Part shown: positions 12,711 through 24,471 of the stretch, piece after piece | Layout: every line of letters starts with the position of its first letter | Position numbering within the stretch: the first letter of the stretch is position 1 | Assembly (NCBI RefSeq): GCF_051401765.1 | Contig: NW_027480504.1 | Span: forward strand, 1,116,001 to 1,180,000 | DNA: 64,000 nucleotides | Direction of reading: 5' to 3' | Source of the DNA: Calliopsis andreniformis | Taxonomy: Eukaryota > Arthropoda > Insecta > Hymenoptera > Andrenidae | Program-made: the position numbers and the translations under genes | Notes under the pieces: generated by a model | Databases searched by the model: none | Told to the model about the DNA's origin: nothing | The model's input: the letters and a program-made list of their open reading frames with translations, nothing else

Positions 12711-13870
12711 CAGTCTTCAATCCTCAATCCTCAACCCTCACTCCTCAATTCTCAATCCTCGGTCCTCAATCCTCAGACCTCAAACAGCAATACTCAACCC
12801 TCAGTCCTCGTCCTCAATCCACAACCATCAATACTCAATCCTCAATCTTCAATCATCAATATTCAATCTTCAGTCCTCAATCCTCAATCCTCAATCCTCA
12901 ATCCTGAATCCTCAATCTTCAACCCTCAGTCCCAAATCCTCAATCTTCAATCATCAATACTCAATCTTCAATCCTCAATCCTCAATCCTCAGTCCTCAAA
13001 CCTCAATCCTGAATCTTCAATCCTGAATCCTCAATCTTCAGCCCTGAGTCCTCAACAATTAGTAGTCAATCCTCAATCCTCAGTAGAATATCCTCAATTC
13101 ACAGTTTTCAACACTCAATACTCGATCTGCAATCTTCAAACTACTATGCACAAACATCAATTCTCATCACTCAAACCTCAACACTCAGTCCTCAATGTCC
13201 AATCCTCAATCCTCACATCTCAATCTTCAATCCTCAATACTGTACCTTCAATCCTCAATCCTCAATCCTCAATCCTCAATCCTCAATACTCAGTCTTCAA
13301 TCCTCAATCCTCAACCCTCACTCCTCAATTCTCAATCCTCAATCCTCAATCCTCAGACCTCAAACAGCAATACTCAACCCTCAGTCCTCGTCCTCAATCC
13401 ACAACCATCAATACTCAATCCTCAATCATCAATCATCAATATTCAATCTTCAGTCCTCAATCCTCAATCCTCAATCCTCAATCATCAATCCTCAATCTTC
13501 AACCCTCAGTCCCAAATCCTCAATCTTCAATCATCAATACTCAATCTTCAATCCTCAATCCTCAATCCTCAGTCCTCAAACCTCAATCCTGAATCCTCAA
13601 TCCTGAATCCTCAATCTTCAGCCCTGAGTCCTCAACAATCAGTAGTCAATCCTCAATCCTCAGTAGAATATCCTCAATTCACAGTTTTCAACACTCAATA
13701 CTCGATCTGCAATCTTCAAACTACTATGCACAAACATCAATTCTCATCACTCAAACCTCAACACTCAGTCCTCAATGTCCAATCCTCAATCCTCACATCT
13801 CAATCTTCAATCCTCAATACTGTACCTTCAATCCTCAATCCTCAATCCTCAATCCTCAATCCTCAATACT
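12711..13870 (+). repeat. 580-bp unit, tandem dimer
   Basis: Units start at 12,711 and 13,291 and hold element A copies at 13,100 and 13,680. The dimer is nearly identical to that at 9,621-10,780. It carries a few private substitutions, such as AACAATTAGTAGTC in the first unit. Confidence 0.9.
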
Positions 13871-14063
13871 CAATCCTCAGTCCTCAATCCTCAATCCTCA
13901 ATCTTCAATCCTCAATACTCAATCTTCAATCCTCAATCCTCAATCCTCAATCCTCAATCATCAATCCTCAATCATCAATCCTCAATCTTCAATACTCAAT
14001 CCTCAACCCTCAATCCTCAATCCTCAATACTCAACCATCAATCCTCAATTCTCAATACTCAAT

Positions 14064-14089
14064 AGAATATCCTGAATTCTCAGGATTCT
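14064..14089. repeat. Imperfect palindrome (hairpin motif), copy 4
   Basis: This is the same palindrome, inside block A copy 2, exactly 14,040 bases after copy 1. Confidence 0.85.
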
Positions 14090-15437
14090 ATACTCCAACC
14101 TCGCTCCTCAACCCTCAGCCCTCATTCTCAACCCTCAAACCACAATCCTCAAACCTCAATCCTCAACCGTCAGCCCTCGTCCTCAATCCTCAACCATCAA
14201 TCCTCAATCCTACTATCTTCAATCATCAATACTCATTCTTCAATCCTCAATCCTCAATCCTCAGTCCTCAAACCACAATCCTGAATCCTCAATCCTGAAT
14301 CCTCAATCCTCCGCCCTGAGTCCTTAACAATCAGTTGTCAATCCTCAATCCTCAATAGAATATCCTCAATTCACAGTTTTCAACACTCAATACTCAATCT
14401 GCAATCTTCAGATCTCTATCCACAAACATCAATTCTCATCACTCAACCCTCAATACTCAGTCCCTAATCCTCAATCTTCAATCCTCAATCCTCAATCCTC
14501 AATCCTCAATCCTCAATCCTCAATCCACAATCCTCAAACCTCAATACTCAACCGTCAGTCCTCGCCCTCAATCCCCTACCCTCAATCCTCAATCCTCCCA
14601 TCTTCAATCATCAATACTCAATCTTCAATCCTCAATCCTCAATCCTCAGTCCTCAAACCTCAATCCTGAATCCTCAATCCTGAATCCTCAATCTTCAGCC
14701 CTGAGTCCTCAACAATCAGTTGTCAATTCTCAATCCTCAATAGAATATCATCAATTCACAGTTTTCAATACTCAATACTCAATCTGCAATCTTCGAATCT
14801 CTATACACAAACATCAATTCTCATCATTCAACCCTCAACACTCAGTCCCCAATCCTCAATCTTCAATCCTCAATCCTCAATCCACAATCCTCGATCCTCA
14901 ATCCTCAATCTTCAATCCTCAATACTCAATCTTCAATAATCAATCCTCAATTCTCAATCCTCAATACTCAATCCTCAATCGTCAACACTCACTCACCAAT
15001 CCTCAATCTTCAATCCTCAATCCTCAATCCTCAATCCTCAATCCTCAACCCTCAATCCTCAATCGTCAATCTTCAGTCCCAAATCCTCAATCTTCAATCA
15101 TCAATACTCAATCTTCAATCCTCAATCCTCAATCCTCAGTCCTCAAACCTCAATCCTGAATCCTCAATCCTGAATCCTCAATCTTCAGCCCTGAGTCCTC
15201 AACAATCAGTAGTCAATCCTCAATCCTCAGTAGAATATCCTCAATTCACAGTTTTCAACACTCAATACTCGATCTGCAATCTTCAAACTACTATGCACAA
15301 ACATCAATTCTCATCACTCAAACCTCAACACTCAGTCCTCAATGTCCAATCCTCAATCCTCACATCTCAATCTTCAATCCTCAATACTGTACCTTCAATC
15401 CTCAATCCTCAATCCTCAATCCTCAATCCTCAATACT

Positions 15438-16017
15438 CAGTCTTCAATCCTCAATCCTCAACCCTCACTCCTCAATTCTCAATCCTCAATCCTCAATCCT
15501 CAGACCTTAAACAGCAATACTCAACCCTCAGTCCTCGTCCTCAATCCACAACCATCAATACTCAATCCTCAATCATCAATCATCAATATTCAATCTTCAG
15601 TCCTCAATCCTCAATCCTCAATCCTCAATCCTCAATCCTCAATCTTCAACCCTCAGTCCCAAATCCTCAATCTTCAATCATCAATACTCAATCTTCAATC
15701 CTCAATCCTCAATCCTCAGTCCTCAAACCTCAATCCTGAATCCTCAATCCTGAATCCTCAATCTTCAGCCCTGAGTCCTCAACAATCAGTAGTCAATCCT
15801 CAATCCTCAGTAGAATATCCTCAATTCACAGTTTTCAACACTCAATACTCGATCTGCAATCTTCAAACTACTATGCACAAACATCAATTCTCATCACTCA
15901 AACCTCAACACTCAGTCCTCAATGTCCAATCCTCAATCCTCACATCTCAATCTTCAATCCTCAATACTGTACCTTCAATCCTCAATCCTCAATCCTCAAT
16001 CCTCAATCCTCAATACT
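15438..16017 (+). repeat. 580-bp unit present only in block A copy 2
   Basis: Copy 1 of block A runs straight through position 1,398, whereas copy 2 has this additional 580-bp unit. After it the offset between the copies becomes 14,620 instead of 14,040. The unit carries CAGACCTTAAACAGC where sister units read CAGACCTCAAACAGC. Confidence 0.9.
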
Positions 16018-16210
16018 CAATCCTCAGTCCTCAATCCTCAATCCTCAATCTTCAATCCTCAATACTCAATCTTCAATCCTCAATCCTCAATCCTCAATCC
16101 TCAATCATCAATCCTCAATCATCAATCCTCAATCTTCAATACTCAATCCTCAACCCTCAATCCTCAATCCTCAATACTCAACCATCAATCCTCAATTCTC
16201 AATACTCAAT

Positions 16211-16236
16211 AGAATATCCTGAATTCTCAGGATTCT
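16211..16236. repeat. Imperfect palindrome (hairpin motif), copy 5
   Basis: This is the same palindrome, inside block A copy 2, exactly 14,620 bases after the copy at 1,591. Confidence 0.85.
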
Positions 16237-17888
16237 ATACTCCAACCTCGCTCCTCAACCCTCAGCCCTCATTCTCAACCCTCAAACCACAATCCTCAAA
16301 CCTCAATCCTCAACCGTCAGCCCTCGTCCTCAATCCTCAACCATCAATCCTCAATCCTACTATCTTCAATCATCAATACTCATTCTTCAATCCTCAATCC
16401 TCAATCCTCAGTCCTCAAACCACAATCCTGAATCCTCAATCCTGAATCCTCAATCCTCCGCCCTGAGTCCTTAACAATCAGTTGTCAATCCTCAATCCTC
16501 AATAGAATATCCTCAATTCACAGTTTTCAACACTCAATACTCAATCTGCAATCTTCAGATCTCTATCCACAAACATCAATTCTCATCACTCAACCCTCAA
16601 TACTCAGTCCCTAATCCTCAATCTTCAATCCTCAATCCTCAATCCTCAATCCTCAATCCTCAATCCTCAATCCACAATCCTCAAACCTCAATACTCAACC
16701 GTCAGTCCTCGCCCTCAATCCCCTACCCTCAATCCTCAATCCTCCCATCTTCAATCATCAATACTCAATCTTCAATCCTCAATCCTCAATCCTCAGTCCT
16801 CAAACCTCAATCCTGAATCCTCAATCCTGAATCCTCAATCTTCAGCCCTGAGTCCTCAACAATCAGTTGTCAATTCTCAATCCTCAATAGAATATCATCA
16901 ATTCACAGTTTTCAATACTCAATACTCAATCTGCAATCTTCGAATCTCTATACACAAACATCAATTCTCATCATTCAACCCTCAACACTCAGTCCCCAAT
17001 CCTCAATCTTCAATCCTCAATCCTCAATCCACAATCCTCTATCCTCAATCCTCAATCTTCAATCCTCAATACTCAATCTTCAATAATCAATCCTCAATTC
17101 TCAATCCTCAATACTCAATCCTCAATCGTCAACACTCACTCACCAATCCTCAATCTTCAATCCTCAATCCTCAATCCTCAATCCTCAATCCTCAACCCTC
17201 AATCCTCAATCGTCAATCTTCAATCCTCAATACTCAATCTTCTATCCTCAATCCTCAATCCTCAATCCTCAATTCTCAGTCCTCATTCTTCAATCCTCAA
17301 TCTTCAATCCTCAATCTTCAATCCTCAATCCTCAGCCCTCACTCTCAATCCTCAATCCACAATCCTCAAACCTCAATCCTCAACCGTCAGACCTCGTCCT
17401 CAATCCTCAACCCTCAATCCCCAATCCTCCCATCTTCAATCATCAATACTCAATCTTCAATCCTCAATCCTCAATCCTCAGTCCGCAAACCTCAATCCTC
17501 AATCCTCAATCCTCAATCGTCAGGCTTCAATCCTCAGTACTCAATCTTCAATCCTCAATCCTCAATACTCATTCCTCAATCCTCATTCTTCAATCCTCAA
17601 TACCCAATCCTCAATCTTCAATCCTCAATCCTCAATCCTCAACTCTCAATCCTCAATCCTCAGTCCTCAGTCCTCAAACCTCAATCCTCAACCCTCAGCC
17701 CTCATCCTCAATCCTCAATCCTCAATCTTCAATCCTCAATCCTCAATCCTCAATACTCAATCTTCAATCCTCAATCCTCAGTAATCAAACCTCAATTCTG
17801 AATCCTCAATCCTGAGTCCTCAATCTTCAGCCTTCAGTCCTCAACAATCAGTAGTCAATCCTCATTCCTCAATAGAATATCCTCAATT

Positions 17889-20120
17889 CACAGTTTTCAA
17901 CACTCAATACTCAATCTGCAATTTTCAAACCTCTATCCACAAACATCAATTCTCATCACTCAACCCTCAACACTCAGTCCTCAATGTTCAATCCTCAATC
18001 CTCAATTCTCAACATTCAATCCTCAATACTGAATCTTCAATCCACAATCCTCAATCCTCAACCCTCAATCCTCAATGCTCAACCTTCAAATCTCAGTCCC
18101 CAATCCTCAATCTTCTATCCTCAATACTCAATCCTCAATCCTCAATCCTCAATCCTCAATCTTCAATCCTCAATCCTCAATCCTCAATCCACAATCCTCA
18201 AACCTCAATCCTCAACCGTCAGGCCTCGCCCTCAATCCCCTACACTCAATCCTCAATCCTCCCATCTTCAATCATCAATACTCAATCTTCAATCCTCAAT
18301 CCTCAATCCTCAGTCCTCAAACCTCAATCCTGAATCCTCAATCCTGAATCCTCAATCTTCAGCCCTGAGTCCTCAACAATCAGTTGTCAATTCTCAATCC
18401 TCAATAGAATATCATCAATTCACAGTTTTCTATACTCAATACTCAATCTGCAATCTTCGAATCTCTATACACAAACATCAATTCTCATCATTCAACCCTC
18501 AACACTCAGTCCCCAATCCTCAAACCTCAACCCTCAATCCTCAATCGTCAATCTTCAATCCTCAATACTCAATCTTCTATCCTCAATCCTCAATCCTCAA
18601 TCCTCAATTCTCAGTCCTCATTCTTCAATCCTCAATCTTCAATCCTCAATCTTCAATCCTCAATCCTCAGCCCTCATTCTCAATCCTCAATCCTCAATCC
18701 ACAATCCTCAAACCTCAATCCTCAACCGTCAGAACTCGTCCTCAATCCTCAACCCTCAATCCCCAATCCTCCCATCTTCAATCATCAATACTCAATCTTC
18801 AATCCTCAATCCTCAATCCTCAGTCCGCAAACCTCAATCCTCAATCCTCAATCCTCAATCGTCAGGCTTCAATCCTCAGTACTCAATCTTCAATCCTCAA
18901 TCCTCAATACTCATTCCTCAATCCTCATTCTTCAATCCTCAATACCCAATCCTCAATCTTCAATCCTCAATCCTCAATCCTCAACTCTCAATCCTCAATC
19001 CTCAGTCCTCAGTCCTCAAACCTCAATCCTCAACCCTCAGCCCTCATCCTCAATCCTCAATCCTCAATCTTCAATCCTCAATCCTCAATCCTCAATACTC
19101 AATCTTCAATCCTCAATCCTCAGTAATCAAACCTCAATTCTGAATCCTCAATCCTGAGTCCTCAATCTTCAGCCCTCAGTCCTCAACAATCAGTAGTCAA
19201 TCCTCATTCCTCAATAGAATATCCTCAATTCACAGTTTTCAACACTCAATACTCAATCTGCAATTTTCAAACCTCTATCCACAAACATCAATTCTCATCA
19301 CTCAACCCTCAACACTCAGTCCTCAATGTTCAATCCTCAATCCTCAATTCTCAACATTCAATCCTCACTACTGAATCTTCAATCCGCAATCCTCAATCCT
19401 CAACCCTCAATCCTCAATACTCAACCTTCAAACCTCAGTCTCCAATCCTCAATCTTCTATCCTCAATACTCAATCCTCAATCCTCAATCCTCAATCCTCA
19501 ATCTTCAATCCTCAATCCTCAATCCTCAATCCACAATCCACAATCCTCAAACCTCAATCCTCAACCGTCAGTCCTCGCCCTCAATCCCCTACCCTCAATC
19601 CTTAATCCTCCCATCTTCAATCATCAATACTCAATCTTCAAACCTCAATCCTCAATCCTCAGTCCTCAAACCTCAATCCTGAATCCTCAATCCTGAATCC
19701 TCAATCTTCAGCCCTGAGTCCTCAACAATCAGTTGTCAACTCTCAATCCTCAATAGAATATCATCAATTCACAGTTTTCAATACTCAATACTCAATCTGC
19801 AATCTTCGAATCTCTATAGACAAACATCAATTCTCATCATTCAACTCTCAACACTCAGTCCCCAATCCTCAATCTTCAATCCTCAATCCTCAATCCACAA
19901 TCCTCGATCCTCAATCCTCAGCCCTCATTCTCAATCCTCAATCCACAATCCTCAATCCTCAATCCTCAACCGTCAGGCCTCGTCCTCAATCCTCAACACT
20001 CAATCCTCAATCATCAATCCTCAATCCTCAATCCTCAATCCTCAATACTCAATCTTCAATCCTCAATCCTCAATTCTCAATCCTCAGTAATCAATCCTCA
20101 ATCTTCAATACTGAATCGTC
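17889..20120 (+). repeat. 1.34-kb tandem pair in block A copy 2
   Basis: This is the same tandem pair as at 3,269-5,500, shifted by exactly 14,620 bp. Related single units occur at about 23.2-23.8 kb and 26.9-27.4 kb inside the 4-kb HOR copies. Confidence 0.8.
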
Positions 20121-20484
20121 AATCCGCAGTCCTCAATCCTCAATCCTCAATCCTCGTTCCTCAAACCTCATTCCTCAACCCTCAGTCCTCACACTCAATT
20201 CTCGATTCTCAATCCTCAATCCTCAATCCTCAACCTTCAATCCTCAATAATCAACCTCCAATCCTAGATCCTCAATCCACAATCCTCAATCGTTAACCCT
20301 CTATCATCAATCCTCAATCCCCATTCCTCAATCTTCATTACTCAATGCTCAATCCTCAATCTTCAATCCTCAATCCTCAATCCTCAATCCTCAATCCTTA
20401 ATCTTCAGTCCTCAATACACAATCTTCAATCCTCAATCCTCAATCCTTAATCCTCAATTCTCAATCCTCAATCCTCAATCCTCA

Positions 20485-23400
20485 ATGCTCAATCCACATT
20501 CTTCAATCCGCAATACCCAATCCTCAGTCTATAATACTCAATACTCAATCCTCAATTCTCAATGCTCAATCCTCAGCCCTCAGTCCTCAAACATCAATCC
20601 TCAACCCTCAGCCCTCATCCTCAATCCTCAATCCTCAATCCTCAATCCACAATCTTCAATCCTCAATACTCAATCTTCAATAATCAATCCTCAATTCTCA
20701 ATCCTCAATACTCAATCCTCAATCGTCAATACTTAATCCCCAATCCTCAATCTTCAATCCTCAATCCTCAATCCTCAATCCTCAACCCTTAATCTTCAGT
20801 CCTCAATACACAATCTTCAATCCTCAATCCTCAATCCTCAAACCTCAATCCTCAATCCTCAATCCTCAATCCTCAATCCTCAATCCTCAATCCTCAATCT
20901 TCAATCCTCAATACTCAATATTCAATCCTCAATCCTCAATCCTCAATGCTCAATCCTCAATCCTCAATCCTCAATTCTCAATCCTCAATCCTCAATCCTC
21001 AGACCTCAAACAGCAATGCTCAACCCTCAGTCCTCGTCCTCAATCCACAACCATCAATACTCAATCCTCAATCTTCAATCATCAATATTCAATCTTCAGT
21101 CCTCAATCCTCAATCCTCAATCCACATCCTCAATCCTCAATCCTCAATGTTCAATCCGCAATACCCAATCCTCAATCTTCAATCCTCAATCCTCAATCCT
21201 CAATCCTCAATCGCCAGGCTTCAATCCTCAATACTCAACCTTCAATCCCCAATCCTCAATCCTCATTCCTCAATCCTCATTCTTCAATCCTCAACACCCA
21301 ATCCTCAATCTTCAATCCTCAATCCTCAATTCTCAATCCTCAATCCTCAATCCTCAGACCTCAAACAGCAATGCTCAACCCTCAGTCGTCGTCCTCAATC
21401 CACAACCATCAATACTCAATCCTCAATCTTCAATCATCAATATTCAATCTTCAGTCCTCAATCCTCAATCCTCAATCCTCAATCCTCAATCCTCAATCCT
21501 CAATGTTCAATCCGCAATACCCAATCCTCAATCTTCAATCCTCAATCCTCAATCCTCAATCCTCAATCCTCAATACTCAATCCTCAATCCTCAATGCTCA
21601 ATGCTCAATCCTCAATCCTCAGTCCTCAATCCTCAGTCCTCAATCCTCAAACCTCAATCCTTAACCGTCAGTCCTCGTCCTTAAACCTCAACCCTCAATC
21701 CTCAATCCTCAATCTTCAATCATCAATACTCAATCTTCAATCCTCAATCCCCAATCCTCAATCCTCAATCCTCAATCCTCAATATTCAGCGCACAACACT
21801 CAACCAACAATCCTCAATACTCGACCATCAATCCTCAATTCTCAATACTCAATAGAATATCCTGAATTCTCATGGTTCAATACTCAATCCACAATATTCA
21901 ATAATCAAGTCTCAATTCTCAAACATCAATTCTCAACACTCAATCCTCAACACTCAGTCCTCTCTCTTCAATCCTCAATCATCAATCCTCAATCCTCAAG
22001 CGTCAGTCCCCAATCCTCAATCCTCAACCCTCAATCCTCAGTCCTCAAACCTCCACACCGAATCCTCAATCCTGAATCCTCAATCTTCAGCCATACGTCC
22101 GCAACAATCAATTGTCAATCCTCAATCCTCAATAGAATATCCTCAATTCACAGTTTTCAATACTCAATCCCCATTCTTCAATCTTCAAATCTCAATCCAC
22201 AAACATCAATTCTCATCACGCAACCCTCAAAACTCAGCCCTCAATCTTCAATCCTCAATCCCCAATCCTCAATCTTCAATCCTCAATACTCAATCTTCAA
22301 TCCTCAATCCTCAATTCTCAATACTCAATGCTCAATACTCAATCGTCAATCCTCAATCCCCAATCCTCAATCTTCAATCCTCAATCCTCAATCCTCAATC
22401 CTCAATCATCAATCTTCAATCCTCAATACTCAATCTTCAATCCTCTATCCTCAAACCTCAATCCTCAATCCTCAATCCTCAATCCTCAATCTTCAATCCT
22501 CAATACTCAAACTGCAATCCTCAATCCTCAGTCCTCACTCCTCAATCCTCATTCTTCAATCCTCAATACTCAATCTTCTATCCTCAATCCTCAATCCTCA
22601 ATCCTCAATTCTCAGTCCTCATTCTTCAATCCTCAATCTTCAATCCTCAATCTTCAATCCTCAATCCTCAGCCCTCATTCTCAATCCTCAATCCACAATC
22701 CTCAAACCTCAATCCTCAACCGTCAGAACTCGTCCTCAATCCTCAACCCTCAATCCCCAATCCTCCCATCTTCAATCATCAATACTCAATCTTCAATCCT
22801 CAATCCTCAATCCTCAGTCCGCAAACCTCAATCCTCAATCCTCAATCCTCAATCGTCAGGCTTCAATCCTCAGTACTCAATCTTCAATCCTCAATCCTCA
22901 ATACTCATTCCTCAATCCTCATTCTTCAATCCTCAATACCCAATCCTCAATCTTTAATCCTCAATCCTCAATCCTCAACTCTCAATCCTCAATCCTCAGT
23001 CCTCAGTCCTCAAACCTCAATCCTCAACCCTCAGCCCTCATCCTCAATCCTCAATCCTCAATCTTCAATCCTCAATCCTCAATCCTCAATACTCAATCTT
23101 CAATCCTCAATCCTCAGTAATCAAACCTCAATTCTGAATCCTCAATCCTGAGTCCTCAATCTTCAGCCCTCAGTCCTCAACAATCAGTAGTCAATCCTCA
23201 TTCCTCAATAGAATATCCTCAATTCACAGTTTTCAACACTCAATACTCAATCTGCAATTTTCAAACCTCTATCCACAAACATCAATTCTCATCACTCAAC
23301 CCTCAACACTCAGTCCTCAATGTTCAATCCTCAATCCTCAATTCTCAACATTCAATCCTCAATACTGAATCTTCAATCCGCAATCCTCAATCCTCAACCC

Positions 23401-24471
23401 TCAATCCTCAATACTCAACCTTCAAACCTCAGTCTCCAATCCTCAATCTTCTATCCTCAATACTCAATCCTCAATCCTCAATCCTCAATCCACAATCTTC
23501 AATCCTCAATCCTCAATCCTCAATCCACAATCCTCAAACCTCAATCCTCAACCGTCAGTCCTCGCCCTCAATCCCCTACCCTCAATCCTTAATCCTCCCA
23601 TCTTCAATCATCAATACTCAATCTTCAAACCTCAATCCTCAATCCTCAGTCCTCAAACCTCAATCCTGAATCCTCAATCCTGAATCCTCAATCTTCAGCC
23701 GTGAGTTCTCAACAATCAGTTGTCAACTCTCAATCCTCAATAGAATATCATCAATTCACAGTTTTCAATACTCAATACTCAATCTGCAATCTTCGAATCT
23801 CTATACACAAACATCAATTCTCATCATTCAACTCTCAACACTCAGTCCCCAATCCTCAATCTTCAATCCTCAATCCTCAATCCACAATCCTCGATCCTCA
23901 ATCCTCAGCCCTCATTCTCAATCCTCAATCCACAATCCTCAATCCTCAATCCTCAACCGTCAGACCTCGTCCTCAATCCTCAACCCTCAATCCTCAATCA
24001 TCAATCCTCAATCCTCAATCCTCAATCCTCAATACTCAATCTTCAATCCTCAATCCTCAATTCTCAATCCTCAGTAATCAATCCTCAATCTTCAATACTG
24101 AATCGTCAATCCGCAGTCCTCAATCCTCAATCCTCAATCCTCGTTCCTCAAACCTCATTCCTCAACCCTCAGTCCTCACACTCAATTCTCGATTCTAAAT
24201 CCTCAATCCTCAATCCTCAACCTTCAATCCTCAATAATCAACCTCCAATCCTAGAACCTCAATCCCCAATCCTCAATCGTTAACCCTCTACCATCAATCC
24301 TCAATCCCCATTCCTCAATCTTCATTACTCAATGCTCAATCCTCAATCTTCAATCCTCAATCCTCAATCCTCAATCCTCAATCCTTAATCTTCAGTCCTC
24401 AATACACAATCTTCAATCCTCAATCCTCAATCCTTAATCCTCAATTCTCAATCCTCAATCCTCAATCCTCA
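20485..24471 (+). repeat. 4-kb HOR, copy 1 of 3
   Basis: Successive copies start at 20,485, 24,472 and 28,424 with ATGCTCAATCCACATTCTTC; the phase chosen is arbitrary. Copy 1 is 3,987 bp. Its landmark order is start, then ATGCTCAATCCTC at +461, element B at about 21.78-22.08 kb, element A at 22,149, then 22,328, and element A at 23,225 and 23,757. Offsets to copy 2 range from 3,672 to 3,987, all congruent to 4 modulo 7. Confidence 0.9.
21769..22083 (+). repeat. Element B segment (315 bp), copy 1
   Basis: Element B includes ATTCAGCGCACAACACTC, TACTCGACCATC, GAATATCCTGAATTCTCATGG (split), CCACAATATTCAATAATC and CTCCACACCGAATCC. It is related to the palindrome motif, but CAGGATTCT is replaced by CATGGTTCA, so the right arm is lost. 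Its GAATTCTCATGG site is at 21,864. Other sites are at 29,761, 31,648, 33,416, 34,310 and, as GAAATCTCATGG, 50,457. Confidence 0.85.

Larger units (their letters stand above)
12690..15073 (+). repeat. 3.09-kb tandem duplication, copy 2
   Basis: This is the second copy of about 9,600-11,990. It overlaps the start of block A copy 2, which begins at or before 14,041. It includes the 580-bp dimer at 12,711-13,870. The match to copy 1 ends near 15,073, where the two copies choose different downstream heptamers. Confidence 0.87.
14041..21502 (+). repeat. HOR block A, copy 2
   Basis: This is the direct-orientation copy of 1-6,882. Its first 1.4 kb aligns with the window start line for line. It differs by one inserted 580-bp unit at 15,438-16,017 and by a handful of base substitutions. 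The match to copy 1 ends at 21,502, after which this copy continues into the roughly 4-kb triplicated HOR, whose first copy begins inside the block at about 20,485. Near-identity over some 7 kb in such a mutable sequence implies recent duplication or ongoing homogenisation. An assembly duplication is the alternative. Confidence 0.92.

Noticed and set aside
10010..16000. 580-bp unit as a transposon or insertion sequence
   Set aside because: It has no terminal inverted repeats, target-site duplication or transposase, and it is built of in-phase heptamers, so it is a satellite HOR unit.
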